Origin: Paracoccus alkanivorans
GTDB taxonomy: Bacteria > Pseudomonadota > Alphaproteobacteria > Rhodobacterales > Rhodobacteraceae
Reading direction: 5' to 3'
DNA: 64,000 nt
NCBI RefSeq assembly: GCF_003697785.1
Contig: NZ_QOKZ01000001.1
Coordinates: forward strand, 558,001-622,000
The position numbers and the translations under genes were made by a program. Positions 26,940 through 36,148 of this stretch are shown in pieces (within the stretch, counting starts at the first letter, position 1; each line of letters opens with the position of its first letter). Under the pieces are notes generated by a model. The model was not told where the DNA came from and did not search any database. It saw nothing but the letters and a program-made list of their open reading frames with translations.

Positions 26940-26997
26940 CATTCGTGTTTTGCACCGGCCCGTCGGGCCATCCATCGGACCGCAGGAGGCGTGGCCC

Positions 26998-28494
26998 ATG
27001 TTCGAGAACCTTTCCGACCGGCTTGGCGGAGTCTTCGACCGGCTGACCAAGCAGGGCGCATTGTCCGAGGACGACGTTACCGCCGCCATGCGCGAGGTGC
27101 GGGTGGCTCTGCTCGAAGCGGATGTTTCGCTGCCGGTCGCCCGTAGCTTCGTGAAGTCGGTGACGCAGAAGGCCACCGGCGCGGCGGTCACCAAATCCGT
27201 CACTCCCGGCCAGCAGGTCGTCAAGATCGTCCATGACGAACTGATCAAGGTCCTGCAGGGCGAGGACGAACCCGAAGCCCTGCGCATCGACAATCCGCCC
27301 GCCCCGATCCTGATGGTCGGCCTGCAGGGCTCGGGCAAGACGACCACCACCGCGAAGCTCGCCAAGCGCCTGAAGGAGCGCGAGAAGAAGCGCGTGCTGA
27401 TGGCGAGTCTCGATACCAACCGCCCGGCGGCGATGGAGCAGCTTGCGATCCTCGGCCAGCAGATCGGCGTCGATACCCTGCCCATCGTGCCGGGCGAGAC
27501 CGCCACCCAGATCGCCAAACGCGCCAAGCAGCAGGCGGCCTTGGGCGGCTATGACGTCTTCATGCTGGACACCGCTGGCCGGCTGCATATCGACCAGGTG
27601 CTGATGGACGAGGTGCAAGCCGTCCGCGACATCGCGCAGCCGCGCGAGACCCTGCTGGTCGTCGATGGCCTGACCGGGCAGGACGCGGTCAATGTCGCCA
27701 CCGAGTTCGACGGCAAGATCGGCGTGTCGGGCGTGGTGCTGACCCGGATGGACGGCGACGGTCGCGGCGGCGCGGCCCTGTCCATGCGCGCCGTCACCGG
27801 CAAGCCGATCCGCTTCGTGGGCCTGGGCGAAAAGATGGACGCGCTGGAAGGCTTCGATGCGCAGCGCGTCGCTGGCCGCATCCTCGGCATGGGCGATATC
27901 GTCGCGCTGGTCGAGAAAGCGCAGGAAGTGCTGGAGGTCGAGCAGGCCGAGCGCATGATGAAGCGCTTCCAGAAGGGCCTGTTCAACATGAACGACTTGC
28001 GCGGCCAGCTTGAGCAGATGCAGAAGATGGGTGGCATGCAATCAATCATGGGCATGATGCCAGGCATGCAGAAAATGGCCAAGCAGGCCGAGCAGGCAGG
28101 CATGGACGACAGTGCCATCCGCCGCCAGATCGCGCTCATCAACTCGATGACCAGGAAAGAGCGAGCCAATCCCGCGATCCTGCAGGCCAGCCGCAAGAAA
28201 CGCATTGCCTCGGGCGCCGGCCTGGATGTGGCCGAGTTGAACCGGCTTCTGAAGATGCAGCGCCAAATGGCTGATACGATGAAGAAGCTCGGCAAGATGG
28301 GCAAGGGCGGCATGCTGAAACAGGCGATGCGCGCGATGACCGGCAAGGGCGGCGGCTTGCCCGACATGGAGAATGTCGATCCGGCAAAAATGGCCGAGGC
28401 AACCAAGATGCTGCAGGATCCCAAGGGTCTGGGCGGCGATCTCGGCAAGGCCGGGCTGCCCGGCGGTCTTTCGGGACTGTTCGGCAAGAAATGA
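26998..28494 (+). CDS. ffh: Signal recognition particle GTPase
   Basis: Ffh binds 4.5S RNA and hydrophobic signal sequences and docks with FtsY for co-translational membrane insertion. The start is the ATG of MFENLSDRLGGVFDRL with AGGAGG eight bases upstream, giving 498 residues. It has the N domain (1-about 95), the G domain with GLQGSGKTTTTAKLA near 105, DTAGR near 190 and TRMDGDGRGGAAL near 245, and a methionine-rich M domain (about 330-460). A glycine-rich tail follows. A GNAT gene overlaps its stop by four bases. Confidence 0.97.
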   Translation: MFENLSDRLGGVFDRLTKQGALSEDDVTAAMREVRVALLEADVSLPVARSFVKSVTQKATGAAVTKSVTPGQQVVKIVHDELIKVLQGEDEPEALRIDNPPAPILMVGLQGSGKTTTTAKLAKRLKEREKKRVLMASLDTNRPAAMEQLAILGQQIGVDTLPIVPGETATQIAKRAKQQAALGGYDVFMLDTAGRLHIDQVLMDEVQAVRDIAQPRETLLVVDGLTGQDAVNVATEFDGKIGVSGVVLTRMDGDGRGGAALSMRAVTGKPIRFVGLGEKMDALEGFDAQRVAGRILGMGDIVALVEKAQEVLEVEQAERMMKRFQKGLFNMNDLRGQLEQMQKMGGMQSIMGMMPGMQKMAKQAEQAGMDDSAIRRQIALINSMTRKERANPAILQASRKKRIASGAGLDVAELNRLLKMQRQMADTMKKLGKMGKGGMLKQAMRAMTGKGGGLPDMENVDPAKMAEATKMLQDPKGLGGDLGKAGLPGGLSGLFGKK

Positions 28495-29012
28495 CCACGC
28501 TTTCCGTCGATATCCCGGTTCTCGAAACCGAACGCCTGATCCTGCGCGAACCGCGCATGTCGGATTTCGAGGCGCATGCGAAATTCGCCGCCTCCGAGCG
28601 TGCCCGCTTCGTCGGCGGTCCGTTCGACCGATGGGGGGCATGGCGCAGCTTTTCCTCGGCCGTCGGCCATTGGATGCTGTTCGGTCATGGCTTCTGGGTC
28701 GTCGAGGACAAGGCCACCGGCGCGACTGCTGGTCGTGTTGGCGTGATCAAACCCGAGGGCTGGTCCGAACCCGAACTCGGCTGGCATATCTATGAAGGTT
28801 TCGAGGGCCGTGGCCTCGCCCATGAGGCCGCGCTCAGGGCCCGCGACCATGCCCAGGGCCCGATGGGCTTCGCGCCGCTGATTTCGCATATCGACCCTCA
28901 GAACACCCGCTCGCGCGCGCTCGCCGAACGCCTCGGTGCAACGATCGAGCGCGAAGGCGAATTGCTGGGGCACCCGGTGCTGATCTATCGCCATGTGAAG
29001 GACGCGGCATGA
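28491..29012 (+). CDS. GNAT acetyltransferase 1 (RimJ/RimL-like)
   Basis: This 173-residue acetyl-CoA-dependent N-acetyltransferase has LETERLILREPRMSDFEAH at the N-terminus and the acetyl-CoA loop FEGRGLAHEAA near residue 103. It overlaps ffh and the next GNAT gene by four bases each. Substrate is unknown; relatives acetylate ribosomal proteins or small amines. Confidence 0.85.
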   Translation: MTTLSVDIPVLETERLILREPRMSDFEAHAKFAASERARFVGGPFDRWGAWRSFSSAVGHWMLFGHGFWVVEDKATGATAGRVGVIKPEGWSEPELGWHIYEGFEGRGLAHEAALRARDHAQGPMGFAPLISHIDPQNTRSRALAERLGATIEREGELLGHPVLIYRHVKDAA

Positions 29013-29518
29013 CCCCGGTCCTGACAACAGGTCGCCTGATCTTGCGCGCACCCAACGCCGAGGATCTCGACGCCTATGCCCGCTTTTTCGCGGATGCCGA
29101 GGCATCGCATTTCTATGGCGGCCCACTGCGCCGCGACCAGGCGTATGGCGTGCTTTGCCGCGATATCGGCCATTGGGTGCTGAAGGGTTTCGGCAAATTC
29201 ACTATTACCTGCAATAGCGAGGCGCTCGGCGGCTGTGGCATCGTCCACCCCGAGGGCTGGCCAGGCCATGAACTCACATGGTGGCTTCTGCCCGAAGCGC
29301 GCGGCACCGGCATCGCACAGGAAGCCTCCCGCGCGGTTCTCGCATGGGCGCGGGACAGGCTTGGCCGGAAGGTGGTCGAGACCCATTTCCGCGACGAGAA
29401 CATCGCCGCGCGCCGCCTGACCGAGGCTCTGGGCGGTGCAAAGACACGCCGCGAGACCTTCCCCGACGGCATCGCCCGGGACATCTACGCCATCCCCACG
29501 GCAGAGGTCCCGGCATGA
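29009..29518 (+). CDS. GNAT acetyltransferase 2 (RimJ/RimL-like)
   Basis: This is a 169-residue paralogue of the preceding gene. It shares TGRLILRAPNAEDLDAYAR at the N-terminus, the DIGHWVLKGFG block and the acetyl-CoA loop ARGTGIAQEAS near residue 99. It overlaps its neighbours by four bases on both sides, so the three acetyltransferases are translationally coupled to ffh. Confidence 0.85.
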   Translation: MTPVLTTGRLILRAPNAEDLDAYARFFADAEASHFYGGPLRRDQAYGVLCRDIGHWVLKGFGKFTITCNSEALGGCGIVHPEGWPGHELTWWLLPEARGTGIAQEASRAVLAWARDRLGRKVVETHFRDENIAARRLTEALGGAKTRRETFPDGIARDIYAIPTAEVPA

Positions 29519-30066
29519 TCCTGCTGTCCCCCGCCCCGTCCCTGTCCACCGAGCGGCTCTGCCTGCGCGCGCCCTGTGCCGGCGATTGGCCGCATTGGCG
29601 CGAATTCCACCTGTCGGAACGCGCGCGTTTCATCGGTGGCGGACCACAAATCAAACCCTCGGACAGTTGGCGCGCCTTTGGCCATATCATCGGTCATTGG
29701 GTCATGCGTGGCTGGGGCATGTTCGTCTTTACCCTGAAAGGGGATGATACTCCGCTCGGCATGACCGGCCCCTGGTTCCCCGAAGGCTGGCCCGAGCGCG
29801 AGATCGGCTGGACGATCTGGTCTCCCGCCGCTGAGGGCAAGGGTTATGCTTGCGAGGCCGCCTTGGCCGCCCGCGACCATGCCTATCAGGCGCTCGGCTG
29901 GAACGGCACGGTCAGCTATATCCATCCGGACAACGCCCGCTCCATCGCGTTGGTCGAACGCCTCGGCGCGGCCCGGGACGGCAACGCCCCGGTTCCCGAA
30001 TTCGACGAACCCTGCCTTGTCTATCGTCACCCGGCGCCCGACCGGATCAGGGAAACCGCGACATGA
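29515..30066 (+). CDS. GNAT acetyltransferase 3 (RimJ/RimL-like)
   Basis: I start this at the ATG overlapping the stop of GNAT 2 (29515), giving 183 residues; the frame is open further upstream. It shares the STERLCLRAP N-terminus, the GHIIGHWVMRGWG block and the acetyl-CoA segment AEGKGYACEAA near residue 105 with the two preceding paralogues. A repeat element follows seven bases after its stop. Confidence 0.84.
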   Translation: MILLSPAPSLSTERLCLRAPCAGDWPHWREFHLSERARFIGGGPQIKPSDSWRAFGHIIGHWVMRGWGMFVFTLKGDDTPLGMTGPWFPEGWPEREIGWTIWSPAAEGKGYACEAALAARDHAYQALGWNGTVSYIHPDNARSIALVERLGAARDGNAPVPEFDEPCLVYRHPAPDRIRETAT

Positions 30067-30073
30067 ATCCCGC

Positions 30074-30096
30074 CTTCTTCTTTGTCCAAATACCTT
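30074..30096 (+). repeat. 3'-end repeat element, copy 3 (after GNAT 3)
   Basis: This is a consensus copy except for the last base (core CTTTGTCCAAATACCTT). It starts seven bases after the GNAT 3 stop, in sense. It is followed by a G-run/C-run hairpin (GGGGGC ... GCCCCC, about 30105-30123), like copies 1 and 6. Confidence 0.78.
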
Positions 30097-30151
30097 CGGG
30101 GGCGCGGGGGCAGACAGCCCCCGCCGCCAAGCTTGCCACAGGAGTCAGCGC

Positions 30152-30457
30152 ATGACCGATCCCGTCACCCGTGCCGCCGAACTGCTTAAAGAGCATCGCG
30201 CCAGCATCGACCGGCTGGACGCGATCCTGGTCTATACGCTGGCCGAACGGTTCAAGCACACCCAATCCGTCGGCCGTCTCAAGGCCGCCCACGATCTTCC
30301 TCCCTCCGATCCGACGCGCGAAGCGCAGCAGATCGAACGGTTGGAACGCCTCGCGCGCGAGGCCGATCTCGACCCGGAATTCGCGCGCAAATTCCTGAAT
30401 TTCGTGATCGCCGAAGTGATCCGGCATCACGAAGGACTGCAACCAGAGGGCAAATGA
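30152..30457 (+). CDS. Chorismate mutase (AroQ class)
   Basis: This enzyme converts chorismate to prephenate for phenylalanine and tyrosine synthesis. The start is the ATG of [15 protein letters not shown] with AGGAG seven bases upstream, giving 101 residues, the normal size of a free-standing AroQ domain. The all-helical pattern with [19 protein letters not shown] (about 16-34), SVGRLKA and [11 protein letters not shown] at the C-terminus fits AroQ. It precedes rpsP by 37 bases. Confidence 0.87.
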   Translation: MTDPVTRAAELLKEHRASIDRLDAILVYTLAERFKHTQSVGRLKAAHDLPPSDPTREAQQIERLERLAREADLDPEFARKFLNFVIAEVIRHHEGLQPEGK

Positions 30458-30494
30458 AAACGCCCTCTCCCCGCCATTTCAAAGGAGAAAACCA

Positions 30495-30866
30495 ATGGCA
30501 ATGAAAATCCGTCTGGCCCGTGGCGGCAGCAAGAAGCGCCCCCATTACGCCATCGTCGCAACCGACTCGCGCATGCCCCGCGACGGCCGCTTCCTGGAAA
30601 AGCTGGGTACCTATAACCCGCTTCTGCCGAAAGACAGCGAAGACCGCGTCAAGATGGACATGGAGCGCGTCCAGCACTGGCTGGATCAGGGCGCACAGCC
30701 GACCGACCGCATCGCCCGCTTTCTCGAAGCGGCCGGCGTCAAGGAAAAGGCCGAGCGCAAGAACATGAAAAAGGCCGAGCCCGGCGACAAGGCCAAGAAG
30801 CGCGCCGAGGAAAAGGCCGCGAAGGCCGCACCCGCCGAAGCTCCGGCAGACGAAGCCGCCGAGTAA
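30495..30866 (+). CDS. rpsP: 30S ribosomal protein S16
   Basis: The N-terminal 80 residues ([20 protein letters not shown] at 3-22, [10 protein letters not shown] near residue 35) are a full S16 domain. The 123-residue protein is about 40 residues longer than E. coli S16, with a charged Lys/Glu/Ala tail of the kind common in alphaproteobacteria. A good ribosome site (AAAGGAGAAA) precedes it. It begins the ribosomal/tRNA-modification operon. Confidence 0.96.
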   Translation: MAMKIRLARGGSKKRPHYAIVATDSRMPRDGRFLEKLGTYNPLLPKDSEDRVKMDMERVQHWLDQGAQPTDRIARFLEAAGVKEKAERKNMKKAEPGDKAKKRAEEKAAKAAPAEAPADEAAE

Positions 30867-30877
30867 TCACCAGCGCA

Positions 30878-30898
30878 GGCCCGCATCGGATGCGGGCC
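30878..30898 (+). terminator. Hairpin after rpsP, possible attenuator
   Basis: GGCCCGCAT (30878-30886) pairs perfectly with ATGCGGGCC (30890-30898) across a 3-base loop, 11 bases after the rpsP stop. Only CTTCC follows, so it is a weak terminator at best. It may lower expression of rimM-trmD relative to rpsP. Confidence 0.45.
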
Positions 30899-30917
30899 CT
30901 TCCGCCGGGGGATACCC

Positions 30918-31058
30918 ATGCTACGGCTGTTCAGAATCATGATGTTTGCGGTAATGGCCTTCATCGCCGGGATACTGACCGAAAGGTCGCTGCAAAAGGA
31001 CCGCTGCCTGGATCTCGGCGGCAGTTGGGACAAGACCGGCATCTGCGACAGGGGATAA
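30918..31058 (+). CDS. 46-residue small membrane protein between rpsP and rimM
   Basis: This short ORF starts MLRLFRIMMFAVMAFIAGIL and has one hydrophobic helix (about 4-20). A short exposed tail follows with two cysteines spaced ten residues apart in RCLDLGGSWDKTGICDRG. The helix plus Cys-Gly-Trp-Cys tail looks like a real, secreted or membrane-anchored micropeptide. It ends three bases before the rimM start, with rpsP 51 bases upstream, so it is probably part of the operon. Function unknown. Confidence 0.65.
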   Translation: MLRLFRIMMFAVMAFIAGILTERSLQKDRCLDLGGSWDKTGICDRG

Positions 31059-31061
31059 CCC

Positions 31062-31556
31062 ATGACGGACAAGACCTGTGTCGGAGCAATCGCCGGAGCC
31101 TTCGGCGTCAAGGGCGAGGTGCGGCTCAAAAGCTTTTGCACCGAGCCCCGCGACATCGCCAGCTATGGCCCCCTGACGACCGAGGGCGGGGACCGATCCT
31201 TTACCGTCAAGCTGACCCGCCCAGTGACCGGCGGGTTCGGCGCGCGGTTGTCGGGTGTTTCGACCCGTGAACAGGCCGAGGCCCTGCGCGGCACGACCCT
31301 CTGGGCCCCGCGCGAAGCCCTGCCCTCGCTGCCGGACGATGAATACTACCATACAGATCTGATCGGGCTGGAGGTCTTCGATACCGGGGGACAGCCCCTC
31401 GGGCGGGTTCGCGCGATCTATGATCACGGCGCGGGCGACATCCTGGAAGTCACCGGCCGCGAATTGCTGTTGCTGCCCTTTACCCGCGCCATCGTTCCCA
31501 CCGTCGATCTCAAGGCGGGCCGGATCATCGCGGACCCGCCCGGCTCGGACGAATGA
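31062..31556 (+). CDS. rimM: Ribosome maturation factor RimM
   Basis: RimM assists 30S head assembly and binds S19. The 164-residue protein has the N-terminal [22 protein letters not shown] motif (4-25) and the C-terminal PRC-barrel with [14 protein letters not shown] (near 91) and [18 protein letters not shown] (about 141-158). It overlaps the sulfotransferase-like gene by four bases. Confidence 0.94.
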   Translation: MTDKTCVGAIAGAFGVKGEVRLKSFCTEPRDIASYGPLTTEGGDRSFTVKLTRPVTGGFGARLSGVSTREQAEALRGTTLWAPREALPSLPDDEYYHTDLIGLEVFDTGGQPLGRVRAIYDHGAGDILEVTGRELLLLPFTRAIVPTVDLKAGRIIADPPGSDE

Positions 31557-32347
31557 CCCGGGTTCTGCTGCATCTGGGACTGCACAAGACCGGCACGACC
31601 AGCGTGCAGAAATTCCTTGAAGACAACCGCGCCGCGATCGAACCGGCTGCGGCGGTGCTGTTGCCTGCCCAAACGCGCGAGATCTCTCGTTGGGTCTGGC
31701 GCTTTCATCAATTGGGCGACCGCGATGTGCTGCAGGTGATCCGCGAGGATTTGCAACAACTTCTCACCGCCCTGCCGCTTGGCGACCGCGACCTGATCAT
31801 CAGCGACGAGAACCTGCTGGGTCCGATGCCGCGCGCGCAGGATCCCTATCCCTATCCCTTTGCCGCCGCACTTATCACCACCTATCGGGAGGCGATGCAG
31901 GCCCTGCCGCAACCGCTGCAATTGAGCGTCTGCCTGACGACACGCCGCACGCATCACTGGGCCGTCAGCATCCATGCCCATCTGGCCCGAAAAATCAGGG
32001 CGGTCCGATTGACCGAGGATCGGGACAGTTTTGTCGCCCGCCTGACCCGGAACGGTTTCGAGCACACATTGGCAGCGATTCGTGCCGCTCTGCCCGATCT
32101 TGATCTGCAGGTGAACGGGATGGAGACATTGGCCGATCAGCCCTTCGGCCTTGCGCAGGTTTTCGTCGATTTCCTGAGCCTGCCGGACAACCGGATGCTT
32201 CACCCCCTCACACATCGGCACCGCAGCCCCGCGCCCGACCTGATCGAACGCCTGATCGAGCTGAATCGCGGCGACCTGGACGAGGACGCCCTGGCGGCAG
32301 CCAAGCAGGCACTGCTGGCCGCGCCGGACAAGGACAAGCAACGATGA
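31553..32347 (+). CDS. Sulfotransferase-like P-loop protein inserted in the rimM-trmD operon
   Basis: This 264-residue protein begins with [19 protein letters not shown] (6-24), the phosphosulfate-binding loop pattern (KTGTTS) of PAPS-dependent sulfotransferases. The rest has weak similarity only: SDENLLGP near residue 83 and a Leu-rich middle. It overlaps rimM at its start and trmD at its end by four bases each, so it is coupled to both. The canonical order has no gene here. A related protein lies at 59041-59985. Substrate unknown; I cannot exclude a non-catalytic relative. Confidence 0.72.
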   Translation: MTRVLLHLGLHKTGTTSVQKFLEDNRAAIEPAAAVLLPAQTREISRWVWRFHQLGDRDVLQVIREDLQQLLTALPLGDRDLIISDENLLGPMPRAQDPYPYPFAAALITTYREAMQALPQPLQLSVCLTTRRTHHWAVSIHAHLARKIRAVRLTEDRDSFVARLTRNGFEHTLAAIRAALPDLDLQVNGMETLADQPFGLAQVFVDFLSLPDNRMLHPLTHRHRSPAPDLIERLIELNRGDLDEDALAAAKQALLAAPDKDKQR

Positions 32348-33228
32348 AATCCCATGGCCGCCTGAAGGCGAAGCCCAGCCTTCGCCCGCGCGAATTGATG
32401 GCCGAACCGCAGGTCGAGGGCGTCTGGACCGCAAGGATCGTGACGCTCTTCCCCAAGGCATTCCCCGGCATTCTCGGCCTGTCGCTGACCGGCAAGGCCC
32501 TGGCGCAGGGATTGTGGAACCTGCAGACCATCCCGCTGCGCGAATTCGGAGTGGGCAAGCACCGCAATGTCGATGACACCCCGGCGGGCGGCGGTGCGGG
32601 CATGGTGATCCGCGCCGATGTCATGGATGCGGCGCTGCGCGAGGCGAAGCAGGGCGGCCCCGCCGGTCCGGTCATCTACATGTCCCCCCGCGGCCGCCCC
32701 CTGACGCAGGCCCGCGCCCGCACCCTGGCGGAAGGTCCCGGCGTCACGCTGATATGCGGGCGTTTCGAGGGCGTTGACCAGCGCGTTCTCGACGCCCATG
32801 ATGTCGAGGAAGTCAGTATCGGCGATTATGTCCTGACCGGCGGAGAGATCGCGGCACAGGTCTTGATCGACGCAACCGTTCGGCTTATACCGCGCGTGCT
32901 GGGGAATCAGGATTCGCTGGCCGAGGAGTCCTTTTCCATCGGCAACCGGGGTCTTCTGGAACATCCTCAGTATACGAAGCCCGCCCAATGGGAAGGCCGC
33001 GAGATACCGGAGGTTCTGCTGTCCGGAAATCACGCGGCTGTTGCCGCTTGGAGGGAAGCAGAGGCCGAAAGGCTGACCAAGGAACGCCGCCCCGACCTGT
33101 GGCGGGCATGGGCCGACGCCGCGGGGCATCACCCCGGACAGGCGGCGGACATGGACCCGGCAAAGGACCGACAGCTCTCGGGCGCATCAGACCAATCGCG
33201 GGGCCACCGCGAGCCAGAAAAGGAATAA
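32344..33228 (+). CDS. trmD: tRNA (guanine37-N1)-methyltransferase
   Basis: TrmD makes m1G37 next to the anticodon, preventing frameshifts. The 294-residue protein has an extra N-terminal segment of about 28 residues before [13 protein letters not shown], the point where E. coli TrmD starts. The trefoil-knot SAM site is visible as [30 protein letters not shown] (from about residue 139). The Arg/Glu-rich C-terminus is longer than usual. It overlaps the sulfotransferase-like gene by four bases. Confidence 0.95.
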   Translation: MKSHGRLKAKPSLRPRELMAEPQVEGVWTARIVTLFPKAFPGILGLSLTGKALAQGLWNLQTIPLREFGVGKHRNVDDTPAGGGAGMVIRADVMDAALREAKQGGPAGPVIYMSPRGRPLTQARARTLAEGPGVTLICGRFEGVDQRVLDAHDVEEVSIGDYVLTGGEIAAQVLIDATVRLIPRVLGNQDSLAEESFSIGNRGLLEHPQYTKPAQWEGREIPEVLLSGNHAAVAAWREAEAERLTKERRPDLWRAWADAAGHHPGQAADMDPAKDRQLSGASDQSRGHREPEKE

Positions 33229-33232
33229 AGCG

Positions 33233-33622
33233 ATGAATCTGATCGCAGAACTCGAAGCCGAGCAAATCGCCGAGCTTGGCAAGACCATCCCGGACTTCAA
33301 GGCCGGCGACACAATCCGCGTCGGCTACAAGGTGACCGAGGGCACCCGGACCCGCGTGCAGAACTATGAAGGCGTCTGCATCTCGCGCAAGGGCGGCAGC
33401 GGCATCGGCGCCAGCTTCACCGTCCGCAAGATCAGCTTTGGCGAGGGCGTGGAGCGTGTGTTCCCCCTCTATTCGACCAATATCGACGCGATCACGGTCG
33501 TCCGCCGCGGCAAGGTCCGCCGCGCCAAACTGTATTACCTGCGCGATCGTCGCGGCAAATCCGCCCGTATCGTCGAGAAAACCAACTACAAGCCCAAGTC
33601 GGGCGCTGAAGCAAACGCGTGA
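33233..33622 (+). CDS. rplS: 50S ribosomal protein L19
   Basis: This 129-residue protein has the L19 signature [20 protein letters not shown] near residue 22 and the [20 protein letters not shown] block near residue 64. The family is typically about 115 residues; the extra residues lie at the C-terminus (after the [15 protein letters not shown] motif). It follows trmD by four bases. Confidence 0.96.
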   Translation: MNLIAELEAEQIAELGKTIPDFKAGDTIRVGYKVTEGTRTRVQNYEGVCISRKGGSGIGASFTVRKISFGEGVERVFPLYSTNIDAITVVRRGKVRRAKLYYLRDRRGKSARIVEKTNYKPKSGAEANA

Positions 33623-33635
33623 ACGGAGGCCCCCG

Positions 33636-33857
33636 ATGAAAAAGGATATCCATCCCGACTACCACATGATCGAGGTCAAGATGACCGACGGCACCACCTA
33701 CCAGACCCGCTCCAGCTGGGGTTCGGAAGGCGACACGATGACGCTCGACATCGATCCGACCTCGCATCCCGCATGGACCGGCGGCTCTTCGCGCCTGATG
33801 GACACCGGCGGCCGCGTGTCGAAATTCAAGTCGAAATACGCGGGCCTGGGCTTCTGA
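33636..33857 (+). CDS. rpmE: 50S ribosomal protein L31, zinc-free type
   Basis: The start is the ATG of [20 protein letters not shown] (33636), with GGAGG eight bases upstream, giving 73 residues. The conserved [10 protein letters not shown] start and SHPAWTGG near residue 43 identify L31. The Cys pairs of zinc-binding L31 are absent, so this is a C-minus variant. It is the last gene before the operon terminator. Confidence 0.95.
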   Translation: MKKDIHPDYHMIEVKMTDGTTYQTRSSWGSEGDTMTLDIDPTSHPAWTGGSSRLMDTGGRVSKFKSKYAGLGF

Positions 33858-33881
33858 TCCAGCCACGCTGTCGCGATGCGA

Positions 33882-33910
33882 AACGCCGTCCCAAGGGGCG
33901 GCGTTTTTCG
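33882..33910 (+). terminator. Terminator of the rpsP-rpmE operon
   Basis: AACGCCG-T-CCC (33882-33892) pairs with GGG-G-CGGCGTT (33895-33905), followed by TTT and CG. It lies 24 bases after the rpmE stop. Confidence 0.88.
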
Positions 33911-34038
33911 TTGCGCTCCCCCGGAAAACAGCTCGGAGAACAGCATCGAGTGAATCATCGGGGACGGAACCGGGATTGACTTGCCGCCATCCCATCCCGA
34001 CAAATTCCCGCGATGGCCACGAACGAAAGAGATCGGCA

Positions 34039-34467
34039 ATGCCCATGCCCTTCACCTATCGGCACGCAACGGATGAATGGCGCCGCTTCCTCGAAACGAT
34101 GCGCAAGCGAACGCTGATCGACAGCGACAACGTCATATACACGGCGCTGGATGGACTTTTCCGGGCATTTCGCAGCCGTGTCCCGCCTCGGCTGGTGCTG
34201 GAATTCGGGGACGAACTGCCAGCGGTCATGAGGGCAGTTCTGGTCTCGCGTTGGGATATCACCGCGCCGCTGAAACCCTGGGTTTCCCGCAATGAGCTGG
34301 AACTGGAAATCAGGACGCTCAGGCGGGACCACAATTTCGCGCCAGAGGGCATTCTGGATGATCTGGTCTGGGGAATACGAACCGAGGTCAGGGAAATCGA
34401 TTTCGACAGGGTATTGTCCAGAATGGAGCCGGAGGCGCAGGCACTTTGGGCAAGGATACCCGGTTGA
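34039..34467 (+). CDS. DUF2267 family protein
   Basis: The start at MPMPFTYRHATDEWRRFL gives 142 residues; an upstream in-frame extension runs into the intergenic region. ALDGLFRAFRSRVPPRLVLEFGDELPAVMRAVL (from about residue 38) is the DUF2267 pattern of amphipathic helices. The function of the family is unknown. It shares a four-base overlap with a membrane-protein gene that seems to start at TTG, so the two are probably one unit. Confidence 0.72.
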   Translation: MPMPFTYRHATDEWRRFLETMRKRTLIDSDNVIYTALDGLFRAFRSRVPPRLVLEFGDELPAVMRAVLVSRWDITAPLKPWVSRNELELEIRTLRRDHNFAPEGILDDLVWGIRTEVREIDFDRVLSRMEPEAQALWARIPG

Positions 34468-34997
34468 AACTGCTTCTTGCCCCTTTCCTGATCGCCGCCG
34501 CCTGTATCCTCGCGGGTCTCTACGGCATGGTTCACAACCAGATTTCCTATTCAGTCTCGCCGGGTTATTTCCACGAGTTCAAGTTCATCCAGTTCGGGAT
34601 CCAGCCTGAACTGCAGAGCCGCCTTGGCGCGGCGATCGTCGGCTGGCAGGCGTCGTGGTGGATGGGGATCGTCATCGGCCTGCCAATCTGCCTGCTTTCG
34701 CTTGCCATGCGCGGAACCGGAGCCTTCGTCCGGACCTTTCTGCTCGCCGCCCTGATGGTGGTCGCGATAGCCTTGCTGACCGGACTCGGTGCGCTTGCTG
34801 CCGGATATCTTGCGATCCAAGAAGGTCACCTGCCCGGCTGGATGGCGGGGTGGGAGGTTTCCGACCCCACCGCCTTCGCACGGGCAGGACTGATGCATGA
34901 TTTCAGCTATATGGGCGGGCTGTTCGGGTTGTTGGCAGGCGGGGTCATGGTGATCGGAAAGATCCGGGCATCGCGCCAGAGGTCGCGCCGCCCCTAA
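34464..34997 (+). CDS. Uncharacterised membrane protein
   Basis: A TTG at 34464 overlapping the DUF2267 stop gives 177 residues (MKLLLAPFLIAAACILAGL). Hydrophobic segments lie at about 4-22, 66-84, 92-115 and 147-165, so it is a four-helix inner-membrane protein with a periplasmic loop after helix 1 (HNQISYSVSPGYFHEFKF). I do not recognise a family. Confidence 0.62.
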   Translation: MKLLLAPFLIAAACILAGLYGMVHNQISYSVSPGYFHEFKFIQFGIQPELQSRLGAAIVGWQASWWMGIVIGLPICLLSLAMRGTGAFVRTFLLAALMVVAIALLTGLGALAAGYLAIQEGHLPGWMAGWEVSDPTAFARAGLMHDFSYMGGLFGLLAGGVMVIGKIRASRQRSRRP

Positions 34998-35015
34998 TAC
35001 CCGCAGCTTCGGGCG

Positions 35016-35549
35016 TCACGCGCCCTCGAACTCGCACAGCGCATGGACCGGCATTCCCATCTCCTCAAGCCGCTTGCGTCCACCCAGTTCCGGCAGGTCG
35101 ATCACGAAGGCGCAGCCGATCACCTCGGCGCCAAGGCGGCGGCATAGCTTGATCCCAGCCTCGGCCGTGCCGCCGGTGGCCAGCAGGTCATCGACGATCA
35201 GCACCCGTTCGCCCGGCTGCAGGGCATCGTCATGGATCTCCATTACCGCCTCGCCATATTCAAGCTGATAGGCTTCGGAAATTACGGTGCCGGGCAGCTT
35301 GCCCTTCTTGCGGATCGGCACGAAGCCTGTCGAAAGCTGATGCGCAAGCGCGCCGCCAAGGATGAACCCCCGCGCCTCCAGCCCCGCCACCCGGTCGATT
35401 CGCACGCCCGCATAAGGGTGCAGAAGCTGGTCGATGGCCATGCGGAAACCGCGCGCATCGGCGAAAAGCGTGGTGACGTCGCGGAAAACGATCCCCTCAT
35501 GCGGAAAATCGGCGATGCTGCGGATGTAATCCTTGACGGTCCTGCTCAT
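35016..35549 (-). CDS. apt: Adenine phosphoribosyltransferase
   Basis: Apt converts adenine and PRPP to AMP. The start [20 protein letters not shown] gives 177 residues, the usual length; the frame extends upstream only by overlap with the neighbouring gene. The PRPP motif [16 protein letters not shown] lies near residues 118-133 and [16 protein letters not shown] near residue 57 is the Apt-specific segment. It overlaps the flavin-reductase gene by four bases. Confidence 0.95.
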   Translation of the reverse strand: MSRTVKDYIRSIADFPHEGIVFRDVTTLFADARGFRMAIDQLLHPYAGVRIDRVAGLEARGFILGGALAHQLSTGFVPIRKKGKLPGTVISEAYQLEYGEAVMEIHDDALQPGERVLIVDDLLATGGTAEAGIKLCRRLGAEVIGCAFVIDLPELGGRKRLEEMGMPVHALCEFEGA

Positions 35550-36148
35550 CCGGGGCGTTCCATTTCGAAAAGCTCCTGCACGGCGGTATAGTCCTTGTAG
35601 CCGAGACGGGCGATCCAGCCGCCCGCCGCACGCGGATCGAACCGGCCCTCGACGATGCAATCGTCACGGATATGCACCCCTGTCACCACGCCGAGCACGA
35701 CGAAATTCGCCTTGCCCGCCAGCGGCAGAACCCGCGTCATGCGGCATTCCAGCGCCGCCGCGGCCCCGGCAACACGCGGGCAGTCGATGCTTTCGCATTC
35801 AGCGGCCTCTATCCCGGCGGCCTCGAATTCGTTGACGCCGGCGGTAAGCGGCGCGGAACTGGCATTCACCTGCTCGCGCAGATCCCCGGTGGCGATATTC
35901 ACGCAGAATACGCCGGTTTCGATGATCTGCGCGACGCTGTCCTTAGTGCCCTTGCGGTCGGGCTTGGCCCCGGTCGAGGCGAACATCACCTGTGGCGGCA
36001 CATAGGCCACCGCGTTGAAAAAGGAATAGGGCGCAAGATTATCGCCCTGCCCGCCTCGTGACGAAATCCAGCCGATGGGACGGGGTGCGACAAGTGCGTT
36101 GAAAGGGTTATGCGGGAGGCCATGGCCAGCCTCGGGTCGGTAGAACAT
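35546..36148 (-). CDS. Flavin reductase family protein
   Basis: This FMN-binding split-barrel protein of 200 residues starts [22 protein letters not shown]. The motif [26 protein letters not shown] (from about residue 23) is typical of flavin reductase-like proteins that bind FMN and reduce it with NAD(P)H. The frame continues upstream but loses similarity. No oxygenase partner lies nearby; it is coupled to apt. Confidence 0.82.
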   Translation of the reverse strand: MFYRPEAGHGLPHNPFNALVAPRPIGWISSRGGQGDNLAPYSFFNAVAYVPPQVMFASTGAKPDRKGTKDSVAQIIETGVFCVNIATGDLREQVNASSAPLTAGVNEFEAAGIEAAECESIDCPRVAGAAAALECRMTRVLPLAGKANFVVLGVVTGVHIRDDCIVEGRFDPRAAGGWIARLGYKDYTAVQELFEMERPG

